Part shown: positions 47,175-60,100 of the stretch, piece after piece
Layout: each line of letters begins with the position of its first letter
Position numbering within the stretch: the stretch's first letter is position 1
From: Cylicocyclus nassatus
Lineage: Eukaryota; Nematoda; Chromadorea; Rhabditida; Strongylidae
DNA: 64,000 nt
Reading direction: 5' to 3'
Assembly (NCBI GenBank): GCA_958299035.1
Contig: CATQJL010000223.1
Location: 8,297,753 to 8,361,752, forward strand
Made by a program: the position numbers and the translations under genes
Notes under the pieces: generated by a model
Seen by the model: only the letters and a program-made list of their open reading frames with translations
Databases searched by the model: none
Told to the model about the DNA's origin: nothing

Positions 47175-47394
47175 TGTCAGGATAAAGGCGTCGACTCCCT
47201 TTACCTGATGTGTAGCGGGGCTTACATTAGTATTACTATAATCTTTATGATACAAACTATATACAGAAAGGAAAAGAAAAGGGGGGGAAGAGATAACCGT
47301 CTCCTGACGGCTGGCGGAGGTCACTGCCAGAGGTTCGTTATCTTAGGCCAACCTCCATCGCGAGCAGCTGTTGGGTAATAGCTGCGTCCCGACA
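47175..47394 (-). repeat. 3' LTR
   Basis: Downstream LTR in the minus-strand orientation, preceded by the polypurine tract at about 47395-47406. It begins (minus) TGTCGGGACGCAGC and ends CCTGACA. Differs from the partner by only a handful of bases. Confidence 0.8.
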
Positions 47395-50300
47395 TCTCCA
47401 TTCCTTCAGAAAGCTCGTCCTCGAGCTTGTTTAGCTGTTGTTGAATGTCTTCCAAGTAACGTGTGTAAGGAGTACACGTGATATGGCGAGACCATGAAGA
47501 ACTTCGACTTTGGTACCATTATCCTCAGATTCATCGATCGAGTGGGGAATTTGATTTAGGCGAGCTGGATAACCAACCAACGACCTTCACCTCATCCTGG
47601 GGGTACTGAGTAAGCTTGTCCTCAAGCTGAGAGATATAAAAAAAATGAAGGATGTGGCGTTGGGGACAGTTTGGAATTGGCAGTGACATGTAGTTGCATG
47701 GGTGATAAGTCATGCTTTCGGAGACTGACGGATGGAATTACTTTTAGATGGAGATTCTGCAAGTGTGATGACGTGACTGGTTTTTGAAGAGTAGTAGGTG
47801 AAAATCGGGTGAGGGAAACGATGGAAATCGGGTGAGGGAAACGACTTTTGTTGTAGAACATGATAATAAAAACAGTTCGGCGAGCGAAAAATACGTAGTT
47901 AACAAAGTATTAGATGGTACTGGATGATAGCAATTCTGAAGTTATATTTTACATAAGTAGTCAAACGACATGCGGAATTTTGGGACTGTAATAATAGTAC
48001 ACTGTATTTCAATTAAGTGACACATAGTTGCACAATATATAAATAATGCCACTGTTTACATAACCAAGAGGAAGATATGCTCAATTAAGCACAACAAACT
48101 GTGTTTAATTCAACATGTTGGCAAATTTTGAGTGTTAGGAAAATGGGGATTTTTTTTTTCGCAGCCTGGTACGAAATATTTTTTTCATTCTTTGAATTGC
48201 CGGTTCAAAGAATTTCATGCTTATAGGTAAACGCAGCGGTGCGGCAAAATATTTGTAAACAAACTCACATCGAAAAATCTTGCGAGTGCAAAAAGAAACG
48301 CTGTTAATCAGTTTTTTTTTGAACTGATTGCGTTGAAAAATTGTCTTGTGGTTTTGCAACTAATTTCAAGACTACCATCATGAGTAAAAAAAACATGATG
48401 TCGTTTATCTTCTGATGTTTTCCTTTTTTTAGAATTTTTGTTTTTTCGAAATTAGGTTTGGAAAATATTAACCGATAACCGACATTTACAAAACGGAAAT
48501 GCAGATCGAACTATACAGCTTGAAAAAACACAACAATCGTGTCAGCATAGAAATTCACTACCAGAACGCTTCCGCTGCAAAAACTACAATATGTAGCTTA
48601 TGGGTTATAAGTATGAAAACTTCAGCGGAAATGATCCCAACATCATGTGTGTTAATTCATTACTAACATGCAATGTGTAAGGCTGTCTATGTTTCTTCAA
48701 CGTCCAAATCCATTATAGAAATATAGAGTGATAGTTCCTGAATTCTGCTGAAATCTGTAAAGGAATCATTACCGTTTTTTTCTTGGAGAAAAAAATGAGG
48801 ACTGGGTGACGTAGAGCGTTCTAAATCATTTCGAAGAATGAGTATCAGACTGAAACAAAAAAAAAACCATGCCTTCATTGCTTATTGTCAGCTACGGCTA
48901 AACATTTTTCAAAAAAAAAAATGCGGTCATTGCTTCTAAGCAAAACATCTATCTGGATATCCCCATATGTTCAAAAGCCGTTTTGATTGCAAAAGAATTG
49001 TCCTCTGAAAACCATCTTCACTCAGCTACAAGCAAAATCCTCTGAAAATATTGCGCTGTAGTTCTACGTTTCTTCAACGTAATGCAGACTTAGTTTGTGC
49101 AACTGCACAAAACTGGAGGAACTGCTATTTCCATTGTTCTACCAATATTATGTCTCTTATTTCGAATCTAAGTCATGAGCGCGGTTTTCAAAAAAACTAT
49201 TGCAGTCGACACGTGTTTTACAACCAATTTGCGAGCGTCTTTATTTGGTGTGTATTCCGTTAGCAGGATATACTTCAGAAGAGCTCAGGTAATGAGCCAA
49301 TTTGAATCAAATAGAGAAAGCTTTTTGTGTTCTTTTGGGTAGTTGAATTCAAGGGTCAGTCCAAACAATGAGTGCATTTTGTAGAAGAATTTGTTTTTTT
49401 TTTCAGACTTGTACACAATCGGCAGAAAAAAAATACGTCATGGAAACAATTCCGAATCTCTCAAAAATGCTCATCCAAGAACATGACCTAAAAACACTTT
49501 CTATTGAATTGACATGTAGAAATTGAAGCTTGGCCGAGCTATTTGTTTCTGTCATTGAACTCAAGGGTAGCTAAAGCTCTAATAGTGATTTCGAGCTTCA
49601 TTATGCTATTGATCACACACCCTAAGAGTAAGATCTGCAAAAAGGTGTGAATCCATAAACTGGTATGGACTGATGGTTTGTTTGAGATGTAAAATGAGGT
49701 GAATTTGAACTGAGCTTTTAAAGTGAAAATACTCAAAAATCAATTATTTTGACAGACATCTCGCTTAAAATTTGTTTGGTTAAATTATTAGCCTTGGAAT
49801 TTTCAGATAATTCATACTGTAAGGCATCTGAAAATGTGATTTGTAATAAGTTTGTTCTTGTTTTAGTGGGCTAATTTCACTTATCGCTTCATCCTCAAAA
49901 AAAATTTTTTTCACAATGTTGAAAAAATGTAAAAAGTTTAGGGATCGGTTCTTTACTCCAGAGGTCTTTTTTTATGTGCGACCGCTGTCAAGTGTTCTTT
50001 AGAGTTACGAATGCTCTAGCAAAAGAATGATGTTGAAGAAAACTCCGAGAGTAGTTTATAATTTGAAAAAAAATTTGTGGCTCCTACGAAGAGGACCTAA
50101 TCTCAGCTTAAGATTTCCACTGTCGTAAATTGTTTGTGAGATTCAGTGTCTATAGGCGAGAATTCTTTCTGATCAAAATAATTCATGTAATTGGTGAAAA
50201 TTTGTGAAAATTGCAATGAAGAGGCTTTGCTTTTCTCTGAATAATTCAGTATGATATTTTCCTAGGTGGATTAAATAAAGAATTGAGTAAATGTTTGATT

Positions 50301-51700
50301 TTTCATTTTGAAGGTACTAGATGTGAAGTCTGGACACTTCAAATGATTTGATGATCGATTCGTTCACAATATCTTCAGAAAAACCTTTTTTGGTTTATTT
50401 TTACATATGCTGAGAGCTTTCTTCTTCAGAAGAAAATCGATCCGCTTAAACACCAGAATAAATGTCCAGCTGAAGTTTAACAAAGAATCCCGTGTAGGAA
50501 TAGGATTTGATTTCTGAGTTTGAAATGGTGTTTTCGTATTGCGGAAAATTTGGTGTGATAAATTAATACCTTGTCATCTGGTATGACATGATCAAACCTG
50601 CAAAAAAAATTTTTTTTGGATAAATTTGTGTGGTAATGAGTCTAGAATACTAGCAATAAGAAGTATGGATGTAATGGTCCACTTTTTTTTCCTTCACACA
50701 AACCATAAAGAATTCCAATTTTGCAAGAAAACCTGATTTCGTTTGTAGTTCCAAAATTGTCAGCGAAAATGTTCTCTGAAAACATTTCTGCTTCGTGTTT
50801 CTACTGTGTGAACATATTGAATGTTAGCTGTATGATCTAGAAAACAAAAATAAAAAGGTCTTGTCCTGCTCTCCGCACATATAAGCGAAGAATAACGCCA
50901 TATACACATTTTTATCAACAATTGCATAGCCTTGTGGTATAATCAAAAAGTAAGCACATGTTTCCACAAATCGTGTGAAATACTACATAGAAAAAGATTT
51001 TTTTTGAAATGGGAAAAAACATTTTTTTTGACTGAAATTGAAAAGTTAGTTCAAATTGGCATCAGAGCTATCTTCATTTAGAAAAAAAAAACTTCTTGCA
51101 ATGCGTATTGAAGGATGTCCGGTATTAAAAGAAAATTTGAAACATGTTCCCAAGTGCGAGTAGTAGGAGCAAAAAAATGAGGACTATAACGTATACAAAT
51201 ACGTTGTAGATTACTTCTGAAATTTAGAGTTTGAAGATTTTTTTCTTAGTTTCCTACCTGCTGAGAGAAAGGTGAAATCCAAAAAAAAATTTTTTTTGTA
51301 ATTCTAAGGTTTATTTTCGAGCCGAAGAACTATATTAGAATTTCTTCTATGGATTGTGGGAAAATTATTACAGCAGAAGGATGTGATAACAAGGTATTCC
51401 CGACTTCGGAGTTTTAGTTAGAAGCTGTTTTGAAGATTTCCAACTCGACTGAAATATTATCTTTCAGTACCAAAATCAAAGTCTCAAACAAAGGATCAGT
51501 AAATTTGTCTTTTTTTTACAATAAGAATTTGACGATATCTCTATTTATGAGTATAGTCAACTGGTACATTGATAGAATGTTAAAAGAAAACTGACGGAAT
51601 TTTTTTTTAATAACTCAGATCATGTCGATTTTTTTTAAATCTCACTTCAAAATTTGAGCTAATTCCAAAACTTTAAGTTTAAGCGTCAAAAATTCATGAT
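47395..51700. other. decayed interior of the LTR element
   Basis: More than 4 kb of AT-rich sequence with many homopolymer runs and no frame above about 75 codons. Near 47400-47470 the minus strand reads LEDIQQQLNKLEDELSEGM up to the LTR, a coiled-coil-like tail that may be the end of the last element frame. No other protein signature is visible. Confidence 0.4.
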
Positions 51701-52723
51701 ATTAGGTCGTTCCGAAAGTAATGTCGCTTTTTTCAAATGAACGCCACATTTCATGGAATCATGATTTTCAAGAGATCTTAGGAGCATTCGATGCAGCATT
51801 TCATCCTCTTTCTAAAGGTTGTAAGTTCATTGCATAATTTTCATTATGCTTGCGAAAAATCAACAAAATCTGCAACTCATGCTTTTTGCCATGGTCAAGT
51901 TCGGCAATTTTTTAAAATTTTTGTACCTGTTCTCCGAAGAACTACAAGTGGCAAATAGATAGAGCAAACCCTATAGGACACAGAGTAATTTTTTCTTTTC
52001 CTTAGCTTGCTTCTTAGAGTTTCTGGAATCAGTTTTAAAATGCCATCAAATTCCATATTTGGTCAACTCAAACCTCACAGAACAACAACCGGCAAGCAGC
52101 TCGGGTGTCATTCGACGCAGCTTTTTCTCCTCTTTTTACCAGTTGTTTTTGGTTTCCGATTCGTCAAGTTTTCCGGAATAAAACCATCATAATTCAGTTT
52201 TTCCAAGGCGCCCCAGGCTGTACCCAGAATTTTCAAAAGTTGCCAATCTGAAGCGGCAAACGGTCATTTGCTTTGTAAAATTAGTGACAAACCATAATCC
52301 ATCTTTGTAAGTTTCAAAATCCGAGGATTTACTGGTGTTTGATGCATTTGTGTCTGAGACGATCCTGCTAAAACTCGGTGGTTTCATCAAAAAATCTGTA
52401 CAAAAATTATGACGACCTCTGGAAAGTAGAAAAAAGTTGTGCTGTTTCCTGTAGGCTTTGCTCCATCCATCCATTACTTGGACTCCTTCTGAGGTTTGTT
52501 ATAAAATTTTAGAAAAATTGTGAAACTTGGCCATCTCAAAAAGCATAACTCGCAGATTTTGACTCTTTTCTGGAAGCTCATTGACTTTATTGCAACAACT
52601 TCATAACCATTAGAAAGAGAATGAAATGGTGCATCAAATGCTACCAGAATCCCTTACACATCTTTGTTCCACGAAATGTGGCGTACGTTTGAAAAAAGCG
52701 ACATTACTTTCGGAACGACCTAA
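51701..52723. mobile_element. mariner-type element inside the LTR element
   Basis: Ends TTAGGTCGTTCCGAAAGTAA and complement, sub-terminal TGTCGCTTTTTTCAAA on both sides, TA on both sides. 1,023 bp. No readable transposase. Its ends resemble those at 17274-18244 and 59520-60383. Confidence 0.85.
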
Positions 52724-53149
52724 TATAACGGAGTATCCAACGCGATTGGGATTGCATTTATAAAGCAAGCTCTGTCGCTTTTTTTTCATTCGCATATGTT
52801 AGAACGCAGTTAATTACGTACTTTATGGCGCGCTTTTGTGACTTTAGATTCGAAGGACAAAGACTACTGGATTTTTTTTTCGCCTGAGCAACAGCAATAA
52901 ATATCATCTAACTTTGAGCCATGCTAACTGTTCCTTATGGGTGAGGCTAACAGATTCGTCATGGTTAACTCTAAAACGGATGAGTATTCACTTTTGGCTG
53001 GCATGGCAGGCACGAAATATGATGCTTGAGATTTGTAACATTCCTAGCGACTGAAGTGGTAGAAGCAATTGCAACATGAGATGAAAGTTGCTAGCAATGT
53101 TTCTATAATACACTTTATTTCGTGCTTATTTGGAAAGCGAATGCCTATT

Positions 53150-53560
53150 CGAATTTTCACTACTAGCCACCGGTTTGACTTGTAGGAGGCATGCGCCAAA
53201 ACCGATTACAGATGCATCGGTGTGGATGATTTAAAAATTTCCTAAAATAGGAGCACTAAAACACGCGCATCCACTAGGGCTTGTTTCAATGTTTTAATTG
53301 CTGATGTTCCTCCTTCCAAATAAACTCAACATTTTTGGGAAGAGTATTTAATGGATGGCAATTAAGGCAAAACGTGCGTAAATCTTCGAAAGTACGATGG
53401 GACCTAAGAATGATTTTAGCGTCTTTGGAGCGCGGAATTATATTAGCTATACTCTCGACCTCTCTTTTTGTGGTTAGGGCGTGTACCTTTTCTGCATTGT
53501 ACATCCAAATGTTGCACTCCAGTTTGAAAAAGAATGCGCATTTGAGAGGTTAACTTTATT
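53150..53560 (-). pseudogene. Ty3/gypsy-like RT thumb and RNase H fragment
   Basis: Minus-strand frames give RSKDAKIILRSHRTFEDLRT, then CHPLNTLPKNVEFIWKEEHQ (the connection after the RT palm, where gypsy elements have PLNxLLKK..FxWxEEHQ), then, after a frameshift near 53240, HTDASVIGFGACLLQ, the first RNase H motif (TDAS..G.GA.L). This orientation matches the LTR, primer site and polypurine tract. The RT active site lies further 5' (to the right) and is not recognisable. Confidence 0.75.
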
Positions 53561-54409
53561 TCAAAGTTTTGTGAATGGAAGAGAAAACCAGTAAAAGAAA
53601 TCATTAATCTTTATTAAATCCTTTTTTTTACAAAAGCTACGAGGGAAGTCAGCTTGCTGCAAGGTTCGATTGAACGTTCCTTAAAATACTATCAATTTGG
53701 AGCTATATTTCATTTCTTTCTTACAGTGGGACACGGTACGGTCGCTATTTGGAGTTATGCCAGAAACAAATTTGATGCGAATAGTAAAGGACCTTTATAG
53801 GGACCTAATCACCATCATGGATGACAAAAGCAGAGTGGTACTTCATCAGAAGTTGGAAAAATAAGTTTTTTTTTTTCAAAAAGTAGTTTCGTTGGTCTGA
53901 AGATCATCATTGTTACTATCTTTTTCAGATGGATGCTTATTTGTACGACTTGAGATAGTAATGCCCCCTAGGTAACTAGTGTATTAAACCAGATTACTTA
54001 AGAGCAGACGTTGCGGCAGACAACGGTCACGGTTGTTGCTAAACGCTTATCACAATCATGAAAGGTCAGTATGCGCAATTAATGCATTTGCTAGACCGTG
54101 GCGCGCAAATATTATTAGTCTGCGGCGAGGTCAAATGCTTACACCACTGACAAGCTGCTGCGCTACTTTATCACCAGAAAAGGTCGACACGCTCGAACAG
54201 TTGCACTCGTTTGTTATAATGCCTAGAAGGTCAACACAGCATTTGCGCTATATCACTAGCGACTCTAATTGATCGACTTATCCCATCAGAGGCTTTCTGT
54301 ATATGGGCCAGTAGCTAGCTGGATCGAAGCAATTAACACAGATCTGAATATTTATGCTAGCGGTTGCGAACAAGTCCATTGTCTTATTGAAGAAGAAGAA
54401 AAAATTAAC

Positions 54410-54620
54410 TGAAGATCACGGATCACGGCTGCGAAGAAAAAAAAATCACGGCTCGGCATTTAATCCAGATTTTCACGGATCACGGCTCGGACCACGGCTC
54501 GGATCACGGACATGTATTTTTACCAAAAAAGTCACGGGTAAGCTTTTTTTTTCAAAAAAATCACGGGCGTTCACGGACTCACGGCTCGCGGAATTTAATC
54601 TAGATTTTCACGGATCACGG
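54410..54620. repeat. TCACGGCTCGG-type tandem repeats
   Basis: Irregular repeats of GGATCACGG, CACGGCTCGG and TTTAATCTAGATTTTCACGG. They lie between the pol remnant and the 5' LTR and could be part of the decayed leader/gag region. Confidence 0.75.
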
Positions 54621-54917
54621 AAATTTACTAAGCGAAAATTGACATAATGGGACTGTTCGCAGGACTGTATATTTTTATATTATTTTATTTTTCTGAAATG
54701 ATTAGATATGTATAATTATTTGTAAATAAGTAAATAGAATGCTATAAAACTCACACACTCTCTCTCATTCGTTATTGAGCGACTCCTTCCATACGATCGG
54801 AGGGTTGTAGAAGAGGAGGGGGGGATTAGAAAATTTTCTTTTATATCCCGTATCAAAAGTTCTTTAGAATAAAATCACATCTTAGAATTCTAAAAAAATA
54901 TCTCCCTGGGACTTCCA

Positions 54918-55136
54918 TGTCAGGATAAAGGCGTCGACTCCCTTCACCTGATGTGTAGCGGGGTTTACATTAGTATTACTATAATCTTTATGATACAAAC
55001 TATATACAGAAAGGAAAAGAAAAGGGGGGAAGAGGGAACCGTCTCCTGACGGCGGGCGGAGGTCACTGCCAGAGGTTCGTTATCTTAGGCCAACCTCCAT
55101 CGCGAGCAGCTGTTGGGTAATAGCTGCGTCCCGACA
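54918..55136 (-). repeat. 5' LTR
   Basis: Upstream LTR in the minus-strand orientation, directly followed by the primer binding site candidate at 54902-54917. It contains a G-rich tract (GGGGGGAAGAG on the plus strand). Confidence 0.8.
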
Positions 55137-56693
55137 AAACCGCGTTTTCTCAATTATTCGAGTTTCGAATATTATCCGAAAATGGAAGAACTCCGAATAT
55201 CGAATTTCGAATACGAATATATTCGAATGTTTTATTTGAATGATCGAATTTCTATTTGATTCGGACCCAAGTATACTAGCCACGAAATAGCTTTGATATT
55301 CAATTGAGCAGCTCAAGCAGACGCAAGCACCATATTCAGTACAGTGGGAGTCGTTCGACGAAGCGAACATAATATCTGCAACGAGCGTCATACAAGCGCT
55401 CGGAGGAATTTCGACGAGATATGCGATCTTTACATTTTGGGCAAAATTCATGAGGACGTGTTTTCGTAGGCTCGTAACTCGGCCAATTTCACAGATTGGA
55501 GCCTGAGTAATGCACCCTTCGATAGCACAGTTCCTAATAACTTTGGCTGAGAAAAGCAAGCAGGCAAGGTTTCTGACAGATACGCGAGAAGTGCGGCCAA
55601 AGTTACGCACTTTCGTGATGCAGTTACAGTCTCTCAGAGTATCTCTCCAAAAAGACCCTGTAATCCTCAAAGACCACGATTTTCGTAAAGAGCGTGTTCG
55701 AAAACCTCTATAAGCGAAGTTTTCTTACAATTCAGAAGCATCAACATTTTGACCAAAATCCATCGGCAAGCTTCTGGAGCGTAAAAAGAGAAAAAATGGA
55801 ATAACCCGAACATATCAGAAAACTTGCTCACAGAGGTTATCCGACCTGCTGATTTCGAAACTCACATCTGCTTAGCAAAATAGCTTCGTATCCTGGGGCT
55901 ATGGCGAGTAGAATTTGAGACGACAAGATTTTTCCACAATTCACCAGCCGTTCTATTTCTTTTGAAAAGAAAACTGCGGCTACTATTTAGCACATCATAA
56001 TCTACAGAAAAGGTGCTATCGAAAGATCCTTGCTGGAATGTACTCGGGACAATGCTCGCTGCTTTACACCTTCGCGAAAAGACGTCCTCAGAAAGATTCA
56101 AGGATACTGAAATCTAAATATCAAGGAGATGATGTATATAGGAAGATTCGCCTTGATGAGCTGAGCAAGGTGCTGTTTTCGGATTCAAAATATACTTATT
56201 TCTAAGGAAGTTATGGCGAGTAGAATTTAAAAACGCGTGATTTTTCCAAAATTCACCAACGCTTCTATCTCCTTTGGAAAGAAATCTGAACCTATCTTTT
56301 AGCGCACAATAACCTACAGGAACAGTATTATCGGATAGCACTCAGTAAAGTCTTCTATGTTGGGTAAGCGTTGCTTCACATATTCGCGAAAGGACCTCCG
56401 CAGAACAAATTGAAAAAACTGAAAACGGAATATCGAAGACATCGTACCCCCACTTCCAATATATCAGAAGATTCTCCGCGCCGAGCTGAATCGAATGGTG
56501 GCTCTGGATTCAGAATTCGTCCGCTCTGAAGCGAGATATGGCCACGCGACGCTGATGTATGGACATGTCCATACATGTATGGACATGTACGGACATGTAC
56601 GGACATGTCCATACATGTACGGACATGTCCGCACATGTCCATGCATGTCCATACATTCGCGTCTAATTTTCAAAAAATGTGAGCGGTATTGTA

Positions 56694-57115
56694 CACCCAT
56701 CTACACGTTTTATCTCAAGTGGCGAATTTGACTATATCTCCCCGCTAGTTCCTTTCATGGGTTTTCAGGGGTACCAAAGCAAGCAAATTCTCGCTTGCAA
56801 CTGAATTTCACCTTACTTTTTGGAGCTCTAAGTGTGAGTTTTGAGCCGTTTACACAACAAATCAGACAACCAGCCTCATCAGTTTATCAAGGTTAGCGAA
56901 CACCTGTCACGCTAAAGTGAAGCAGAAGCTAGTCACAGCGCTAATTTCTTTATTTCAGAAAGTTTATCAAAGTGCATAACAAGCATATTAGAAAAGTTTT
57001 TATTCCGACTCTCTTTAACCTCCGTTTAACAGACAAGAATTTAAATAAAATATAAATCTAGCAAGCTAAGGTAAGACACTTCAAAAACAAGATATTCTAG
57101 CAGAGGTCAAGTTGG
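56694..57115. other. 3' flank of the ENPP-like gene
   Basis: AT-rich sequence immediately downstream of the stop codon at 57116-57118. AATAAAATATAAAT and similar strings occur, but on the minus strand I cannot name one polyadenylation signal with confidence. Confidence 0.3.
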
Positions 57116-60100
57116 CTACCATAACTCAGTATTGACGTGTAGCTTGAGCACTATTTGTTGCTCGTTGGTAAGATTGGAGAGGTTGAACTTAAGCCCGCTA
57201 AGAATTTCTACATCTTTTATCCGTGCAGTGTATTGTAGAAGCAGCTCATTTTTATCCTGAAATTGATTTTGAAAGCATTTCCCTCTCATACGTAACCTTG
57301 ATTTTTACCAAGCAGTTTGGATCACCATCCATGTGAGGTAAGATGAAAGACAGGACTTTTGTACGTTCCAAACTTTGACATTGGAGTCCGTCCGAAGACC
57401 ACTTGCCATTGCAGGTTATGTGTATGCGATAAATATGGGTAGGGTAGATCCTTAATTATCTCTACAATTTGTCGTACTAATAGAAAATCAATACTTTCTG
57501 AGCCTCTTGATCGTCTAAAAAGTCATTAGCAAACAACTGTAAAACATGAGAATCTTGATAAAACCAAGTGATTTCAGCTTACGCAGAAAGCTGGAACGCT
57601 GCATATTCTCTTTCATAATTATCCTCATATGCAGTCCCCGTAATTGATATCACTCGTCCATATCTTTTTACAATATCCCTCGTATACTCATTGAGTGGCT
57701 CGAGAATTTCTGAAATAAAATTAATCGGTCAACAGGCTAAATAACGCCGATAAAGACTTACGCAGACACCAACTTACCTTTGACAAAGTTTGGCTTCCAA
57801 GGAATAATGAGACTGTGCTCGTTGGCAAGCACTAAAATTAAACAATCATCACACTCTATCTGTTCCCTTGGAAGAAATTTTTCGAAAGGAATAAAGTTCA
57901 AAAAAGTTTTTTTAAAAAAGCATTGTTCTTCTAATTTCAACCTACCAATTTCGCGTTCTAGGGATTTATATCTTCTAAGCTTTTCCTTCTAACAAAACAA
58001 GGATACTTGGTGATCCCTGCCATTTGGAATGCGATGTGTGCCATAAGGTGCACTCAAAACGCTGATTCTAAATCTGTGCTCGAAGTCTGCGAAACGTTTT
58101 TTGAAGGCAGTTATGAACTTTTTTCGTAGAAAATTTGCCTTTTAGGTAGTTAAAATCACCCAATTTGATCTATTTTACCGTTTGAAGCTATAAAGGAGAA
58201 TATTGAAAGATGTAACGTTGTAATTATACCTATCTAAATCATATTTAGCATTTGAAGAGGAAAACAAAATTTTTGTCAATGATTTTCACCTTCCGCGGTA
58301 GCGCAAATCATTATTGAAAAAATAGATATAACTCCATCCAGATTCTCGTTTCGCAGATATGGAAGACAGTATTCGAACCAGCATTAAAAGGCGCATTTTT
58401 TGATATACAAACCATTATGAATGGGCGGGGTCACCAAGTATCCTTACCTGTTAAGTTAGGCTCCCGTTAGAGTGCCGGAGTTATGCCAGCGCTACGCCAG
58501 CATTTCGATCGATACACGTGTATTTCGTTGGGGACATCTACCTGCTGAGCTAGCCCCGCCCCAACGAAATACACGTGTATCGATCGAAATGCTGGCGTAG
58601 CGCTGGCATAACTTCGGTACTCTGGCGGGAGCCTTAAGCTTGAAAACTTGGGTTAGCTTTTTTGTGCCTAGTGTTCCAAGAAAATGCGGATATTGGTAGT
58701 TGTGCTTGATATGATAGCATTTTGTGATTACAGTTTTCTAAATATTTGGAGTTGACTGGAAAAAAGCTCATGTTACTTTGTTTTTTCAATGATTCGAACG
58801 ACAAGTTTAGGCAAGCGAACTTATCCATCCAAAAAATATCTTCAAGTCTTTTTCAATCTTTCAACATGCTATATTTTGTATTTACCTCTGCCAGGATACG
58901 CTGAAAGCGTTCGGTATTTTACAGTCTCGTTGATGATGCTGGTCCTGCATGGATGAGATGTTTCAATCAAAGGAAATGTGCAGTCTGCGCTGAGTGGTTG
59001 CTCGTTGACTTTATCATTGTCGTACGTCTCAATGAGGACAGCAACATATCCTGAAAAAGGCTTTATAATCTTCACCCAAATGTGAATTTCAACGACAATT
59101 ACATTATTGCTAGTATTAGGTTGACTCGAAGATCCTGTTGCTCTAGAAAAAGCTTTTTGACATTCAAACTGGTTCGCAAAATTTGAATTTTACAAAAAAG
59201 AAAGTCGTGCATTTTGTGATAGCCCTTCAAAGGCTTTTTAACGGGAAGAGTTATCAAAGATTGAAACCGATGAAGAAACAATTATTTTAGATTCAGCAAA
59301 ATTGAGTCCTAGAAGTTTGAAACCTTTAGAACTTTGGGACTAGTAAAACAGGTTTCATGACTTATCTCATTCTGACGTCAGAGAGGTTCGAATGCTCCTA
59401 TTTGGAGTTATCAAATTTTAAAAAAATTCAAAAGAGGAAAGAACAAGAAAAGCGGCAATAAATATTGAAGCAGTCGATTGCATGGATATTACAACGTACT
59501 TGGAAGAAGAAAAGAAATATTAGGTCGTTCCATAAGTTCGTAGCGTTTTTATTTTCGTATATATCTTTGAGGTGCGGTTGATTTGCGGCGGAATGCATAT
59601 ATAGTTTGGAAGGGCTGATTGTGCTCTTTGAGATACATCTACTGATTTCGGTGAAAAGCTGATTCACTCGGATCTCGCAGCTTCCAAAGATGGAAATTTT
59701 GAAAGGCAAAAAGGAGCAATTTCGGCATTTGAGCCTTTTTCGTTATGAAAAGAAGCGTTTTTGCACAGATTTTTGTGTCGATTATGTAACGTGGCGTTTG
59801 TTCATCAATATAGGACAAAAAAGAATTGATTGATACAAAAGAGCAGGAGCTGAGCAGGATGTCCGTGAACAAGACTTTTCGGGGGACGGGCAGGACGTCC
59901 TGCACTGGATATTGCTGGACAAGTAGGCGACGGTCAACCACACTATAAGCAATCCAACTACACGGTTTAAACCAGGTCCTACCGCAGAAAAAGCCTAACA
60001 GACAAATCCAGTGAGTTTTTCTGCATGACGAAACATGGCCTCATACGGCAAACGTCGTCAAAACTGTCCTGCACGATTTGACTGGAAGGTAGTTCAGTAC

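Larger units (their letters stand above)
47175..55136 (-). mobile_element. LTR retrotransposon, minus strand, decayed
   Basis: Two direct repeats of about 220 bp (47175-47394 and 54918-55136), about 97% alike, each TG...CA on either strand. Next to the right repeat, on the minus strand, TGGAAGTCCCAGGGAG starts directly at the LTR border, as a tRNA primer site would (TGG complements a tRNA CCA end). Next to the left repeat, AAGGAATGGAGA is a polypurine tract. Both place the 5' end on the right. A Ty3/gypsy-like pol remnant lies at 53150-53560. Most of the 7.5-kb interior has lost coding. No target duplication is visible in the repetitive flanks. Confidence 0.75.
45462..55275. mobile_element. 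hAT-like element, 8-bp target duplication
   Basis: Ends TATACTTGGGT on the left and its exact complement ACCCAAGTATA on the right. Immediately outside, CTAGCCAC is present twice (45454-45461 and 55276-55283), and element A carries this site once, uninterrupted. Eight base pairs, fitting nTnnnnAn, is the hAT signature. Both ends are followed by many TTCGAATA blocks, as in hAT sub-terminal repeats. Without the LTR element the body is about 1.85 kb and carries no transposase. Confidence 0.75.
44099..56693. mobile_element. large inverted-repeat element B, with nested insertions
   Basis: Second copy of element A. Arms 44099-45386 and 55391-56693 are near-perfect reverse complements of about 1.3 kb, ends CAATACCGCTCAC / complement with TA on both sides. 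The original spacer (45387-45461 plus 55284-55390) corresponds to that of element A. A 9.8-kb block, the hAT-like element and all it carries, has been inserted into this spacer. The two arms of B are closer to each other than either is to the arms of A. Confidence 0.85.

Noticed and set aside
47175..47394. First taken as an isolated MITE because its ends (TGTCAGGA / TCCCGACA) are inverted.
   Set aside because: A second copy in direct orientation at 54918-55136, with a primer site and a polypurine tract on the inner sides, makes it an LTR.
55080..55670. 196-codon minus-strand frame, among the longest in the window.
   Set aside because: It runs from the right arm of element B through the hAT-like end into the LTR, crossing three element borders, so it is a chance fusion.
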